From Gammaproteobacteria bacterium (GTDB lineage: Bacteria; Pseudomonadota; Gammaproteobacteria; GCA-001735895): a DNA stretch of 6,720 nucleotides. The notes beneath the pieces are model-generated. The model searched no databases and had not been told where the DNA came from. It saw only the letters and a program-made list of their open reading frames with translations. Below, one piece after another: positions 6,249 to 6,720 of the stretch. Numbering within the stretch: position 1 is the first letter of the stretch; every line of letters begins with the position of its first letter. The stretch spans positions 1 through 6,720 of the forward strand of contig QNFD01000145.1 in NCBI GenBank assembly GCA_003645435.1. The letters are read 5' to 3'. The translations under genes and the position numbers were made by a program.

Positions 6249-6665
6249 ATGATGCCGATTAAAAAAGATGCGGTTGTCGCTATAATTCAAAAAGCAGACA
6301 CTTTCTTATTTATCAAAAGATCGGATTATATCAATACCGCTGCTGGATACTGGTGTCCGGTGAGTGGCAGGATCGAGAAAAATGAGACGCAGATTGAGGC
6401 CTTAGAGCGAGAAGTAAAAGAAGAGGTCGGCCTCCGAGTTAAAGCGATAAAGAAAATTAACGAAATCCCCTCGCATGATAATCAATTTAAACTGCATTTC
6501 TGGACGACTGAAATAATATCGGGTGAAGCTTCCATAACAAGCAATGAGGCAACTGAATTTAAGTGGGTAACCCTGGAACAAATGAAACGACTTCACCCTG
6601 TTTTCCGGGAAGATATAGAGGTTATTGAAAAATTGATTAATGACAGTAATTCACTACTGTCTTGA
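6249..6665 (+). CDS. Nudix hydrolase (small, single domain)
   Basis: The 138-residue product contains a complete Nudix box at residues 40-62: Gly40, five residues, Glu46, seven residues, then REVKEEVGL, matching GX5EX7REUXEEXGU. The paired glutamates of REVKEE bind the Mg2+ or Mn2+ that activates hydrolysis of a nucleoside diphosphate linked to another moiety. The N-terminal strand DAVVAIIQKADTFLFIKR and the later EATEFKWVTLEQM fit the fold, and the length is normal for a stand-alone domain. The substrate (damaged nucleotide, sugar nucleotide, other) cannot be read from the box. A good GGAGG (6233-6237) lies 11 bases before the ATG, longer than ideal; a second ATG follows at once at 6252. It starts 30 bases after the cysteine synthase stop and may be co-transcribed with it. 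Its G+C is about 40% by hand count, far below the cysteine synthase gene, which hints at a different origin. Confidence 0.9.
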   Translation: MMPIKKDAVVAIIQKADTFLFIKRSDYINTAAGYWCPVSGRIEKNETQIEALEREVKEEVGLRVKAIKKINEIPSHDNQFKLHFWTTEIISGEASITSNEATEFKWVTLEQMKRLHPVFREDIEVIEKLINDSNSLLS

Positions 6666-6675
6666 GTAATTCAAG
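6643..6675 (+). repeat. Two small hairpins and a 9-base direct repeat at the end of the Nudix gene
   Basis: ACAGTA (6643-6648) pairs with TACTGT (6655-6660) around six bases, and CTTGA (6661-6665) pairs with TCAAG (6671-6675) around five. AGTAATTCA occurs twice, at 6645-6653 and 6665-6673, exactly 20 bases apart. The first hairpin lies in the last codons of the Nudix gene and the second covers its stop codon. Only a mixed CTTGTTACT follows, so this is at best a weak terminator. The paired structure could be a duplicated end or chance. Confidence 0.25.
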
Positions 6676-6705
6676 CTTGTTACTAACCCCGATAAAAAAT
6701 CCACT

Positions 6706-6720
6706 CGTCATCCCGGACAC
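6706..6720. repeat. Possible start of a dispersed palindromic intergenic repeat, cut by the window edge
   Basis: The final bases CGTCATCCCGGACAC resemble the opening arm of common REP-like intergenic repeats that read GTCATCCCGGA followed by a complementary TCCGGGAT arm. The second arm would lie beyond the window, so this rests on resemblance to one half only. Confidence 0.3.

Noticed and set aside
1..6720. CRISPR array, tRNA, insertion sequence, phage or defence system
   Set aside because: No regularly spaced repeats, cloverleaf sequences, transposase or integrase motifs, or defence-type domains were seen on either strand.

Overview
The window reads as ordinary chromosomal DNA of a Proteobacterium, most likely a gammaproteobacterium. 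This rests on the MtfA-type peptidase, the PuuB-like FAD oxidase, the hybrid sensor kinase style and the moderate base composition (about 40% to 60% G+C from gene to gene). Genus cannot be told from the sequence alone. There is no rRNA, tRNA, CRISPR array, transposase, phage gene or recognisable secretion, toxin or defence cassette.

Layout. Bases 1-1174 are read on the minus strand: an MtfA-family zinc peptidase (344-1174), then, downstream in the same direction, the first 57 codons of a type II haloacid-dehalogenase-like HAD hydrolase (1-172, cut by the window edge). A divergent 244-base intergenic region (1175-1418) separates them from a plus-strand series: a DAO-family FAD-dependent oxidase (1419-2756), a membrane-bound hybrid sensor histidine kinase with Cache sensor, HAMP, HisKA, HATPase and receiver (2933-5173), a cysteine synthase family PLP enzyme (5241-6218) and a small Nudix hydrolase (6249-6665). 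The last bases look like the start of a dispersed palindromic repeat.

How the genes relate. No single pathway ties them together. The FAD oxidase and the kinase are separated by 176 bases holding palindromes and a short leader ORF, so the kinase probably has its own control. The kinase, cysteine synthase and Nudix genes are closely spaced (67 and 30 bases) and could be co-transcribed, but they differ in base composition and function.

The most interesting local signals are: (1) a nine-codon ORF whose stop overlaps the kinase start as TGATG, suggesting translational coupling; (2) a C-x3-C pair plus a third cysteine in the kinase periplasmic sensor, encoded near a cysteine synthase gene; (3) non-canonical residues in the active-site loops of the cysteine synthase; and (4) paired operator-like repeats in the divergent region and an inverted repeat in the leader of the HAD gene. 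I did not find convincing evidence of an undescribed multi-gene system.
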